Part shown: piece by piece, positions 1-6,265 of the stretch
Numbering within the stretch: the stretch's first letter is position 1
How the letters are laid out: each line of letters opens with the position of its first letter
Assembly: GCA_022708385.1 (NCBI GenBank)
Contig: JAKIYU010000156.1
Coordinates: 1 to 6,265, forward strand
Direction: 5' to 3'
DNA from: Bacteroidota bacterium
Lineage (GTDB): Bacteria > Bacteroidota > Bacteroidia > Bacteroidales > PXBB01
Length of the DNA: 6,265 nt
Translations under genes and position numbers: made by a program
Notes under the pieces: model-generated
Seen by the model: the letters and a program-made list of their open reading frames with translations, nothing else
Database searches by the model: none
What the model was told of the DNA's origin: nothing

Positions 1-1125
1 GCTGCCTATGAAATAAATAAAGCTTACAGGCTACTTACCAAAAACAAAGAAGAATATCCGGGATTTGTTCCCAACTTAAAGAGCCTTGGTGTGCTTCATG
101 CCGTAATCGGTTCTATACCCGATAATTTTAAATGGATTACCGGAATAATAGGTGCTCAGGGCACAATAAAAGAAGGCTTAAATGAATTGTCCATAGTGCT
201 GAAAGCCTCGTTGAAAAATAAGGAGTACGAACATCTGACCGCTGAGGCATTGTATTATATAGCCAGTATATGCATAAATTTAAAAAACGATAAAAGGGAT
301 GTTATGTCCATTATTAGTTTTGTTGAATCTAACGACAACACTATGCATTTAACCTCGAGCAGTGCTTTGGTAAATTTTGGCGTAGCCAATTTGTACATTC
401 GTACAAAGCACAATAACGACAAAGGGATAGAAATAATGGAAGCCTTCAAGCCCTGTGCACATTGTTTCCCTTTCAATTACAGGCACTATGCCCTGGGTTT
501 ATCGAAGTTAAACAGGCTCGATTCTGATGCAACCAACTGTTTTAATACTTTTTTGCAAGAAACCAAAGGTATAAATTTCATTAAGTCGGCTTATCAAAAA
601 CTGGCATGGCAATGTATTTTAAATAACGATACACTGGGTTATTTATCAAACATGCAAAAGGTTAAAGTAAAGGGCACTGCCAGGACAGAAGATGATGAAC
701 AAGCCCTTACGGAAGCCAAAATTGGTATTATTCCCAATGTTCATTTATTGAAAGCACGTTTGCTTTTTGATGGGGGTTATTATCGTGAAGCACTTGCTGC
801 ATTAGATAGCGCCGGCAGTTTAATAAACGACACAAATAAGCAACTTGAGTTAGAGTATTATTACCGAAAAGCGCGCATACATCACGATAATGGCGACACT
901 TCGCTAGCAGTAACCAACTATTTAAAAACCATTGAACAGGGTAAAAACGAAACGTATTATTATGCTGCCAATGCATCTCTGCAACTGGGCTATATATACG
1001 AAATCCGCAAGGACACAACAATGGCAGTTAAACATTATGAAAACTCCCTAAAAATGAAAAACACCGATTACCGCTACAGTATCTCACAAAAAGCAAAAGC
1101 TGGGTTAAACAGGTTAAAAAAGTAA
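1..1125 (+). CDS. TPR repeat protein, 5'-truncated by the window edge
   Basis: The reading frame is open from base 1 to a TAA at 1123-1125, giving 374 visible residues. The GTG at 91 is an internal valine, not the start, because conserved-looking sequence continues in frame before it. The fragment opens with a motif around residues 19-45 (YPGFVPNLKSLGVLH, then IPDNFKW). A middle part at about 199-263 contains YQKLAWQ and, later, LLKARLLFDGGYY. Helical TPR-like repeats follow at about 246-273, 283-313 and 319-352, the last with LGYIYE and AVKHYENSL. I recognise this layout from uncharacterised Bacteroidetes TPR proteins; the opening motif also loosely resembles the eukaryotic Iml2/TTC39 family, which is inference. 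TPR arrays usually bind other proteins, so a scaffold role is likely, but no partner or enzymatic activity can be read. Any signal peptide would lie outside the window. TPR nature is confident; function is unknown. Confidence 0.85.
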   Translation, partial: AAYEINKAYRLLTKNKEEYPGFVPNLKSLGVLHAVIGSIPDNFKWITGIIGAQGTIKEGLNELSIVLKASLKNKEYEHLTAEALYYIASICINLKNDKRDVMSIISFVESNDNTMHLTSSSALVNFGVANLYIRTKHNNDKGIEIMEAFKPCAHCFPFNYRHYALGLSKLNRLDSDATNCFNTFLQETKGINFIKSAYQKLAWQCILNNDTLGYLSNMQKVKVKGTARTEDDEQALTEAKIGIIPNVHLLKARLLFDGGYYREALAALDSAGSLINDTNKQLELEYYYRKARIHHDNGDTSLAVTNYLKTIEQGKNETYYYAANASLQLGYIYEIRKDTTMAVKHYENSLKMKNTDYRYSISQKAKAGLNRLKK

Positions 1126-1170
1126 GGATATTTTTTATTTGGTGGCTTTTAATACAATTAAATTATTTTA

Positions 1171-1178
1171 TACTTTTG
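1171..1178 (+). promoter_or_regulatory. Probable Bacteroidetes -7 promoter element for efp
   Basis: TACTTTTG matches the Bacteroidetes sigma-ABfr -7 consensus TAnnTTTG exactly. It lies 32 bp before the efp ATG, which would leave a leader of roughly 25 nt. A -33 element is not clear: a T-rich stretch at about 1146-1150 sits near the expected spacing, while the only TTTG nearby (1138-1141) is about ten bases too far upstream. The surrounding region 1126-1210 is otherwise AT-rich with no gene. The position and exact match make it credible, but it is a short motif. Confidence 0.5.
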
Positions 1179-1210
1179 CCCCATATTTATATTAAACCTA
1201 TTTAAACTTT

Positions 1211-1774
1211 ATGGCAACAACAGCAGATATACGCAACGGTTTGTGCATTGAACTTAACGGTGAATTATATTCTATTGTTGAATTTCAACATGTAAAACCA
1301 GGCAAAGGAGCCGCATTTGTAAGAACTAAGCTCAAAAACCTTCGTACCGGCAGGGTCATTCCCAACACCTTCAACTCAGGGGTTAAAATCGACATTGCCC
1401 GTGTTGAAAGACGCCCGTATCAGTTTTTATATAAAGACCCTTCGGGATACAACTTCATGCATACTGAAACTTTTGAGCAGATAACTATAGAAGAAACCCT
1501 GATAAATGCACCTCAATTTTTAAAAGAGGGACAGGGTGTTGAAGTTCTCTTTCATGCCGACACCGAAACCCCATTAACATGCGAGCTACCTGCTTTTGTT
1601 GTTCTTGAAATTACCTATGCAGAACCTGGTGTAAAGGGCGATACCGCAACAAACACACTGCGCCCGGCCACTGTTGAAACAGGCGCTACTGTAAACATAC
1701 CTCTTTTTGTAAATTCTGGAGAGAAAATTAAGGTAGATACCCGTACCGGCGAGTACTCTGAAAGAGTAAAATAA
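1211..1774 (+). CDS. efp: Elongation factor P
   Basis: EF-P binds between the P and E sites of a stalled ribosome and stimulates peptide bond formation at proline runs. The 187-residue length is normal for the family. All three domains are visible: an N-terminal KOW-like domain (about 2-60) with the loop KPGKGAAF, a central OB domain (about 65-125), and a C-terminal OB domain (about 130-185) carrying the family signature around 151-171 (RPATVETGATVNIPLF) and the ending DTRTGEY. The lysine at the loop tip, K32, corresponds to the position modified in E. coli (K34); whether it is modified here cannot be seen, and no modification enzyme gene is in the window. The ATG at 1211 fits the family N-terminus; there is no Shine-Dalgarno, as is usual in this phylum. 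It has its own likely promoter and is followed after 12 bp by an LpxD-like gene, an order I recall from other Bacteroidetes. Confidence 0.97.
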   Translation: MATTADIRNGLCIELNGELYSIVEFQHVKPGKGAAFVRTKLKNLRTGRVIPNTFNSGVKIDIARVERRPYQFLYKDPSGYNFMHTETFEQITIEETLINAPQFLKEGQGVEVLFHADTETPLTCELPAFVVLEITYAEPGVKGDTATNTLRPATVETGATVNIPLFVNSGEKIKVDTRTGEYSERVK

Positions 1775-1786
1775 TTATTATTTTGT

Positions 1787-2728
1787 ATGAAATTAAATCC
1801 AACAACCACCCTAAAAGAGGTTTGTGCTTTTATTGGTGCTGAATATGAAGGAAACCCTGATTTTATTATCAGTGGCATTAACGAAATTCACAAAGTGAAA
1901 TCTGGCGATTTAACCTATGTTGACCACCCCAAATATTACAACAAAGCCCTTCATTCGAAAGCTACCACAATTATAATAAATAAAAAAGTCGAATGCCCGC
2001 AGGGGAAAGCCCTGATTTTTACCGACAAACCGTTTGAAGCCTATATTGCATTGGTTAATAAATACAGGCCATTCGAAAGCTGCCCTGTATCTGTAAGTCC
2101 TAAGGCAAAAATCGGAGAAGGCACCATAATACAACCGGGGGCTTTTATTGGCAATTATGTTACCATAGGTAATAACTGTATAATTCATTCCAATGTGAGC
2201 ATCTACGACCATTGTATTATAGGCAATAATGTAGTTATAGGCGCTAATACTGTTATAGGCGGCGATGCCTACTATTTTAAAAAGCAAGCCGACGGACATT
2301 ACGACAAGATGGTATCATGCGGCAGGGTAATTATTGATGACCATGTGGAAATTGGCTGTTTGTGTACAATAGATAAAGGCGTGTCGGGCGATACTACTGT
2401 AGGGCGTGGCACCAAGTTCGACAACCATGTTCAAATAGGTCACGACACTGTAATCGGTAAAAACTGCCTCATAGGCAACGGTGTTATGATAGCCGGAGTC
2501 AGTACTGTCGAGGACGACGTCATTCTTTGGGCCGGTGTGGTCGTTCAGAAAGACCTGGTTATTGGCAAGGGTGCTGTTTTGCTGGCATTATCGGCAGTTG
2601 ATAAAGATGTGCCCCCTTATAAAACTTACTGGGGTATTCCTGCCGACAATAAAATTAAGAAATGGCGAGAGATGGCTCTAATACGCAAATTACCTGAAAT
2701 CTACAATAAATTATACAATCAGGATTAG
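1787..2728 (+). CDS. LpxD-like UDP-3-O-acylglucosamine N-acyltransferase paralogue
   Basis: LpxD transfers a hydroxyacyl chain from acyl carrier protein to the 2-amine of UDP-3-O-acyl-glucosamine in lipid A synthesis. Here residues 1-100 resemble its uridine-binding domain (GDLTYVDHPKYYNKAL at 40-55). Residues 101-270 are hexapeptide repeats of a left-handed beta-helix (IGNN, IGAN and similar). Residues 181-219 follow the LpxD pattern, with VEIG, TIDKG and FDNHVQIGHD. A C-terminal helix (288-310) closes the protein. H219 aligns with the E. coli catalytic H239. A gapless alignment from memory puts D256 where E. coli has H276, the second active-site histidine. At 313 residues it is shorter than E. 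coli LpxD (341). In several Bacteroidetes a second LpxD-like gene follows efp, apart from the main lpx cluster. It may therefore acylate another nucleotide sugar; I withhold the lpxD symbol. The family is certain; the substrate is not. Confidence 0.85.
   Translation: MKLNPTTTLKEVCAFIGAEYEGNPDFIISGINEIHKVKSGDLTYVDHPKYYNKALHSKATTIIINKKVECPQGKALIFTDKPFEAYIALVNKYRPFESCPVSVSPKAKIGEGTIIQPGAFIGNYVTIGNNCIIHSNVSIYDHCIIGNNVVIGANTVIGGDAYYFKKQADGHYDKMVSCGRVIIDDHVEIGCLCTIDKGVSGDTTVGRGTKFDNHVQIGHDTVIGKNCLIGNGVMIAGVSTVEDDVILWAGVVVQKDLVIGKGAVLLALSAVDKDVPPYKTYWGIPADNKIKKWREMALIRKLPEIYNKLYNQD
2217..2260 (+). repeat. Three 8-bp repeats at exact 18-bp period inside the hexapeptide region
   Basis: TTATAGGC occurs at 2217-2224, 2235-2242 and 2253-2260, each 18 bp after the last. 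Eighteen bases encode six residues, one turn of the beta-helix (the repeated Ile-Gly of IIGNNV, VIGANT, VIGGDA). The DNA repeat is thus the visible footprint of the protein repeat in the LpxD-like gene, not a separate element. Confidence 0.85.
2725..2728. other. Overlapping stop codons of two convergent genes
   Basis: The four bases TTAG serve both strands: TAG at 2726-2728 ends the plus-strand LpxD-like gene, and TTA at 2725-2727, read on the minus strand as TAA, ends the radical SAM gene. There is no intergenic space, and I found no GC-rich hairpin followed by a T-run within about 50 bp on either side. Each transcript therefore probably extends into the other gene as antisense. Confidence 0.95.
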
Positions 2729-3681
2729 CTGTATAACCTCCCCTGCCAAGTTTCTCTCTGCTGCATTCTCTTTTCTATCATCTGTATCAATTGGTCGTTG
2801 CGGATAAAACCCCATGTTTTATCTGCCATTATTGAAGGGCCAGCCAGGTAACGAGGTGGCATCTCCCCTGCAAAACGGTCTATAACTATGGCGGGGTTTA
2901 ATCGTTCAACAAAATCAATAACAAACTCAATATATTCTTCTCTTGAAAAATTATAAAAAATTTCTGGTTGCTGTTGGTACAGGGTTTCCATTTTTGTTCC
3001 TTTAACCACCTGAAACTGGTGCATTTTAATGGAGTGTAAAGGCAAGGAAGATATAATATCTGTTTGAGCCAGCATATTTTCGCGGGTATCGCCCGGCAGC
3101 CCAAAAATAAGATGAATCCCCGCTTTTATACCTAATGTAGCACATATTTTGAGAGCATCGGCACTTTGCTTAAATGTATGACCTCTGTTTATGCTTTTCA
3201 AAATAGCATCATTGCAAGATTCAACGCCAAACTCAAGGAGAATGAAATACTCACGCGACAGGTCGGCCAGCAAACCAGCTGTTTCATCATCGAGGCAATC
3301 TGGTCTTGTACCTATGATTAAACCCACAACACCGGGAAAATTAAGTGCTTCGTTGTATAGTTTTTCAAGCTCTTTTACAGGTTTATATGTATTGGTATAG
3401 GCCTGGAAATAAGGCAGGTATTTATGTGCTTTTTTGTACCTGACATTAAGAAAATCAATGCCGGCCTTCAGCTGTTCGGTAATTGTAAGAACCGGATTAC
3501 AATAAGAAGGGTTAAAAGCATCGTTGTTACAATACAGGCAACCCTCGGTGCTTAATGTACCATCCCTGTTAGGACATGTAAACCCTGCATCAACAGCAAC
3601 TTTCTGAAGTCTCTGCCCAAAGACTTTCACACAATAATTAGGAAATGCATTAAACCGTCTGTTATGTCCCCAGGGATACAT
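2725..3681 (-). CDS. Radical SAM protein, YhcC / TIGR01212 family
   Basis: Radical SAM enzymes use a 4Fe-4S cluster to cleave S-adenosylmethionine and start radical chemistry. The cluster ligands are C36, C48 and C51 in CPNRDGT...GCLYCN, with the longer first spacing seen in Elp3-like and YhcC-like proteins. Other landmarks match E. coli YhcC: the N-terminal WGHNRRFN, YFQAYTNTY (91-99), IIGTRPDC (122-129), LEFGVES (149-155), SINRGHT (163-169), HLIFGLPGDT (190-199), HQFQVVKGTKM (221-231) and a C-terminal segment DRFAGEMPPRYL (268-279). The 318-residue length is close to YhcC (309), so the gene is complete. The ATG at 3681 gives the usual N-terminus. It starts nine bases after the DUF4249 gene on the same strand and has no clear promoter of its own, so it is probably co-transcribed. 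The reaction and substrate of this family are not known to me; a role in tRNA or protein modification would be a guess. Confidence 0.93.
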   Translation of the reverse strand: MYPWGHNRRFNAFPNYCVKVFGQRLQKVAVDAGFTCPNRDGTLSTEGCLYCNNDAFNPSYCNPVLTITEQLKAGIDFLNVRYKKAHKYLPYFQAYTNTYKPVKELEKLYNEALNFPGVVGLIIGTRPDCLDDETAGLLADLSREYFILLEFGVESCNDAILKSINRGHTFKQSADALKICATLGIKAGIHLIFGLPGDTRENMLAQTDIISSLPLHSIKMHQFQVVKGTKMETLYQQQPEIFYNFSREEYIEFVIDFVERLNPAIVIDRFAGEMPPRYLAGPSIMADKTWGFIRNDQLIQMIEKRMQQRETWQGRLYS

Positions 3682-3690
3682 TTTTGCAAA

Positions 3691-4518
3691 TTATTGAACG
3701 GTATAAGTTCTTTTCACAACGGAACTGGCGCCAAAAAAACCTAGAGCGCCTCCACTCACATTGGTATAAACCGTACCGGGTGAAACGTCGAAGAGCCCTC
3801 CCCTCCATACAGTTTCGAGAAGCAACGACCTTCTGAATTCGGCATGTTCAGGGCTTAAGGAGTATTTGGTCTGTAATACCGAGGCGCCTTTGGGGAAACG
3901 GAGCGTTTGTTTATCGGGAGCAAACACTTCGCTTACGTCGAGTGTTTTCAGGTCATAGTAAAAAACTTTTGCTTTACATGAAGCTCCGGTTGAATCGTTG
4001 CAAGCAGGTAAAGAAGACCAGTCGATATCGAGCACCCACATTGCCGGTTCGGTGCTATAGAAAGTACTTGCAGGGGAAACAATTTCGTAAAGGCTATCGT
4101 TGGTATCAACCAGTTTAAAATTGGCACGTTGGGTATTGCTAACGGGAATCATATTGTCGGTAGCTGTATAACGCACCCCGTCAATAAAGGCGTTTAAGGT
4201 GACAGGTGCATCTACAACACCAATAAAAGCCTGTTCGGATATATATGTTCCCGGGTTTGTAGTATCCTGAGCAAACGCAAATGTGTTTCCTGCAAGGTTC
4301 ACATTCACGGAGGCACTTGTTACGGGTATTGCCGGCGCATTAGGCTGGCTCCGCACATAACTCAGCACAACTATCTGTTTCACATTTTCATTAGTAATGA
4401 TGCCTTCCACAACAGGAATTAGCGCAGTCTGTTCGTTGTATTGCCAATCGAAAGCTTTTTCGCATGCGCAAAGCATGAAAACAAGAGCCAAATATATTAA
4501 TACATTTTGTATTTTCAT
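3691..4518 (-). CDS. DUF4249 lipoprotein, partner of the TonB-dependent receptor
   Basis: This 275-residue protein begins with a lipoprotein signal: a short basic start, a hydrophobic stretch (about 5-18) and the lipobox LCAC, with C19 as the lipidated cysteine. The mature N-terminus (CEKAFDW) has a single acidic residue after the cysteine, so it is not a strong surface-export signal, and outer-membrane inner-face placement remains possible. The body is beta-rich, with an Ig-like or carboxypeptidase-regulatory-like part at about 35-125, a CNDSTGASC segment (C173, C181) that could form a disulphide, and a C-terminal GGALGFFGA motif (256-264) that I associate with DUF4249. Such proteins are commonly encoded directly after TonB-dependent receptors in Bacteroidetes, as here, where its ATG follows the receptor's stop by one base. 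A role in substrate capture or receptor assembly, comparable to SusD but unrelated in sequence, is inference. The molecular function is unknown. Confidence 0.85.
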   Translation of the reverse strand: MKIQNVLIYLALVFMLCACEKAFDWQYNEQTALIPVVEGIITNENVKQIVVLSYVRSQPNAPAIPVTSASVNVNLAGNTFAFAQDTTNPGTYISEQAFIGVVDAPVTLNAFIDGVRYTATDNMIPVSNTQRANFKLVDTNDSLYEIVSPASTFYSTEPAMWVLDIDWSSLPACNDSTGASCKAKVFYYDLKTLDVSEVFAPDKQTLRFPKGASVLQTKYSLSPEHAEFRRSLLLETVWRGGLFDVSPGTVYTNVSGGALGFFGASSVVKRTYTVQ

Positions 4519-4522
4519 TTCA
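4516..4522 (-). other. Receptor stop / lipoprotein start junction (TGA-A-ATG)
   Basis: Read on the minus strand, the receptor's TGA (4522-4520) is followed by one A and then the ATG (4518-4516) of the DUF4249 gene. No Shine-Dalgarno is present. Such spacing suits translational coupling by a terminating ribosome and supports a fixed ratio of the two products. Confidence 0.8.
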
Positions 4523-6265
4523 GAATTTGAAATTATATTTTACACTGGGTATTATACCGATTAGAATTATCTGTGATGTGGACAGGAAGTTGTCGTAGGC
4601 ATAGTTTGATGGCACTGTAAAGTTACCATTTTCATCCACAATTTTATTAAAGTTAATAAAAACGGGGTTTTTGTGGTTGGTAATATTAACTACCGAAAAA
4701 GTCAGGTAGTGTTCCCAGCGGTTTCCAGGTTTATTCAAAGTTCTCTGAAACGACACATCCCACCTAAAGTAATCGGGCATACGTGCATTATTTTTTAATG
4801 AATATACAGGTACTTTATAGCCCATATAGTTATAATAACCGGTTGGTGGGCTGTAAGGCATACCTGCGGCATAAATAACACCCGATGTAAGCAACCATTT
4901 GTAATTTGGCTGATACTGCACAAAGAGCGAAAAATCGTACGGACGATCACTGTATGCAGGATAGGGTTTATTGTTATTAACGCCATCGGTTTTTCTAAGT
5001 GCCCTGCAATAGGCATAACCCACATTGCCCTGCCATTTGACAAAATCTTTTTTAAGAGTAATTTCAGAGCCATAGGCATGTGTACTTCCAAACCGAAGCT
5101 CTTTTTCGATAAATGGATTCAGAAGCAAATTCGACTGGTTGTTATAATCAAACTGGTGCTGCATATACTTATAAAAAAGTTCAACACTCAGATTTAAGGA
5201 ATTATTAAAGAGACCTGTAAAATATCCCATTGAAAACTGATCAGAGGATTGTGGTTTTACAATGGGCGTACTTGGGTGCCACACTTCGATTGAAGTAAAC
5301 GGACTTATAGAGTTGGATAAAATCTGGAAGTACTGGTGCGCCCTGAAATAATTAAATTTAAGAGAATTTTTACTATCAATAAGGTATGTACAAGACACCG
5401 AAGGTTCAGCCCTGAAATAACGGTTAAAAGCGCCCTTTCCTTTTTCTACAATGGTATCGGTTATATCGTAAGCTTCGTTTAAAGCATACCATTTGGCCGG
5501 ACCTTTATTCGAAAAGAGAGATGTCCTCAATCCACAACGCAATGTAATTCTTTTATTCAGCACAAGGTTAGCACTGTAATAAAGGTGCGAATCTCCTGTT
5601 TCCATTTCATCAATCTGGGGCACATATTCGGGCGACAGATAATTGTTACTGAGAATCATGCCTGGCTTTATCTGATACCTGCTTAAGTTCATGCCGAAGT
5701 AGTGTGTCAATGAGGGGTTCTGAAAGTAAATAAAATCGCTCTTAAAACCCTGGGATGCAATACCCGAATACCAACGTGTTTTGCTGTTAAAGGCTGTAAA
5801 GAAATTATAATTGTAATTACTCAGGTAAAGGGTTGTGTTTGAAAATAATTTAAGGCCGTAAGTTCGATTCCAGCGCAAAGAAGAGAGGTTATTTCCCCAG
5901 TTAATACCTTGTTTGTCGCCATTCCATTTTTTTGCAAAAAAATCGTCGCGACCGCTATAGAACGAGAACAGGAGCCTGTTTTTGTCGTTGATACTGAAGT
6001 TGAATTTGGCATTAAGGTCGCTGAATTGAAAATCGCTTACATTGGCGTTGGCTTTCTGAATGAGTTTTTCGATATGCGACTTTCTGTAAGATATAAAAAA
6101 AGAGCTTTTCTTTTTAAACAGGGGGCCTTCGACCGACAAGCGTGATGTAATCAGGCCAAGTTCACCGGCCATAGAAAAGCGGTTGGTATTGCCTTCTTTT
6201 GTTTTAACCTCAAGTATCGATGACAGTTTTCCGCCCACATAAGCAGGGAAGTCGCTCTTATACAA
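4520..6265 (-). CDS. TonB-dependent outer-membrane receptor, N-terminus outside the window
   Basis: This protein imports a ligand across the outer membrane using energy passed on by TonB. The 581 visible residues begin inside the plug domain: YKSDFPAYVGG and LSSILEVKTKEGN (2-26) form the typical plug end, in which the Gly-Gly-Leu-Ser-Ser stretch is diagnostic for Bacteroidetes receptors. From about residue 30 the sequence is a 22-strand-type beta-barrel of alternating aromatic and polar strands, ending in SVKYNFKF with a terminal phenylalanine as expected for recognition by the BAM machinery. The TTG at the window edge is an internal codon; about 200-300 residues (signal peptide, carboxypeptidase-like domain, TonB box if any and most of the plug) are probably missing, judged from family length. 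The barrel is intact with no frameshift. It is not obviously a SusC protein, since the next gene encodes DUF4249 rather than SusD. The ligand cannot be read from the sequence. Confidence 0.93.
   Translation of the reverse strand: MYKSDFPAYVGGKLSSILEVKTKEGNTNRFSMAGELGLITSRLSVEGPLFKKKSSFFISYRKSHIEKLIQKANANVSDFQFSDLNAKFNFSINDKNRLLFSFYSGRDDFFAKKWNGDKQGINWGNNLSSLRWNRTYGLKLFSNTTLYLSNYNYNFFTAFNSKTRWYSGIASQGFKSDFIYFQNPSLTHYFGMNLSRYQIKPGMILSNNYLSPEYVPQIDEMETGDSHLYYSANLVLNKRITLRCGLRTSLFSNKGPAKWYALNEAYDITDTIVEKGKGAFNRYFRAEPSVSCTYLIDSKNSLKFNYFRAHQYFQILSNSISPFTSIEVWHPSTPIVKPQSSDQFSMGYFTGLFNNSLNLSVELFYKYMQHQFDYNNQSNLLLNPFIEKELRFGSTHAYGSEITLKKDFVKWQGNVGYAYCRALRKTDGVNNNKPYPAYSDRPYDFSLFVQYQPNYKWLLTSGVIYAAGMPYSPPTGYYNYMGYKVPVYSLKNNARMPDYFRWDVSFQRTLNKPGNRWEHYLTFSVVNITNHKNPVFINFNKIVDENGNFTVPSNYAYDNFLSTSQIILIGIIPSVKYNFKF

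Noticed and set aside
91..1125. GTG at 91 as the start of the TPR gene
   Set aside because: The frame is open to base 1 and the upstream residues look like continuous conserved protein, so the gene begins outside the window.
1115..1137. Possible terminator after the TPR gene: a 7-bp A/T-only inverted repeat (TAAAAAA / TTTTTTA) around the stop codon
   Set aside because: The stem has no G-C pairs and a 9-nt loop, so it would be unstable; such A/T symmetry is expected by chance in this AT-rich sequence.
1910..2299. A 129-codon minus-strand open frame opposite the LpxD-like gene
   Set aside because: Its repetitive Tyr-Asn pattern mirrors the hexapeptide repeat codons of the real gene on the other strand.
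3687..3693. Minus-strand TAATTTG just before the radical SAM start, resembling a -7 box
   Set aside because: It is one base short of TAnnTTTG, lies about 5 bp from the ATG, and has no -33 element at the right distance.
5909..6145. A 78-codon plus-strand open frame opposite the receptor gene
   Set aside because: It is antisense to a well-supported barrel-coding frame, resembles no family I know and has no promoter; it is a shadow frame.
6263..6265. TTG at the window edge as the receptor start codon
   Set aside because: The sequence right after it is the end of a plug domain, which is always preceded by a signal peptide and plug start; the true start is beyond the window.

Overview
The window looks like a chromosomal segment of a Bacteroidota (Bacteroidetes) bacterium. 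The clues are a TonB-dependent receptor translationally linked to a DUF4249 lipoprotein, an elongation factor P gene followed by an LpxD-like acyltransferase, a TPR protein of a type I know from this phylum, AT-rich DNA, no Shine-Dalgarno sequences before the starts, and a TAnnTTTG-type -7 promoter element before efp. The species cannot be named from the sequence alone.

Plus-strand half (1-2728): the window opens inside a TPR repeat protein whose N-terminus lies upstream. After an 85-bp intergenic region with a probable promoter comes efp (elongation factor P). Twelve bases further on is a 313-residue LpxD-like N-acyltransferase paralogue with a left-handed beta-helix, probably in the same transcript. 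It keeps the catalytic histidine of LpxD but has lost a second active-site histidine, so the exact acceptor is open.

Minus-strand half (2725-6265): reading leftwards, there is the C-terminal 581 residues of a TonB-dependent outer-membrane receptor (start outside the window), then one base later a DUF4249 surface or periplasmic lipoprotein, then nine bases later a YhcC/TIGR01212-type radical SAM protein. The spacing suggests one operon. The receptor and lipoprotein probably form an outer-membrane uptake unit of unknown substrate; the radical SAM protein is probably a co-transcribed housekeeping gene rather than part of that unit.

The two halves converge, and the stop codons of the LpxD-like and radical SAM genes overlap on opposite strands at 2725-2728. 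There is no non-coding stretch longer than 85 bp. I saw no tRNA, rRNA, CRISPR array, insertion sequence, phage gene or defence system. Apart from the points listed as findings this is an ordinary core-genome region, and I do not see a strong candidate for a previously undescribed system.
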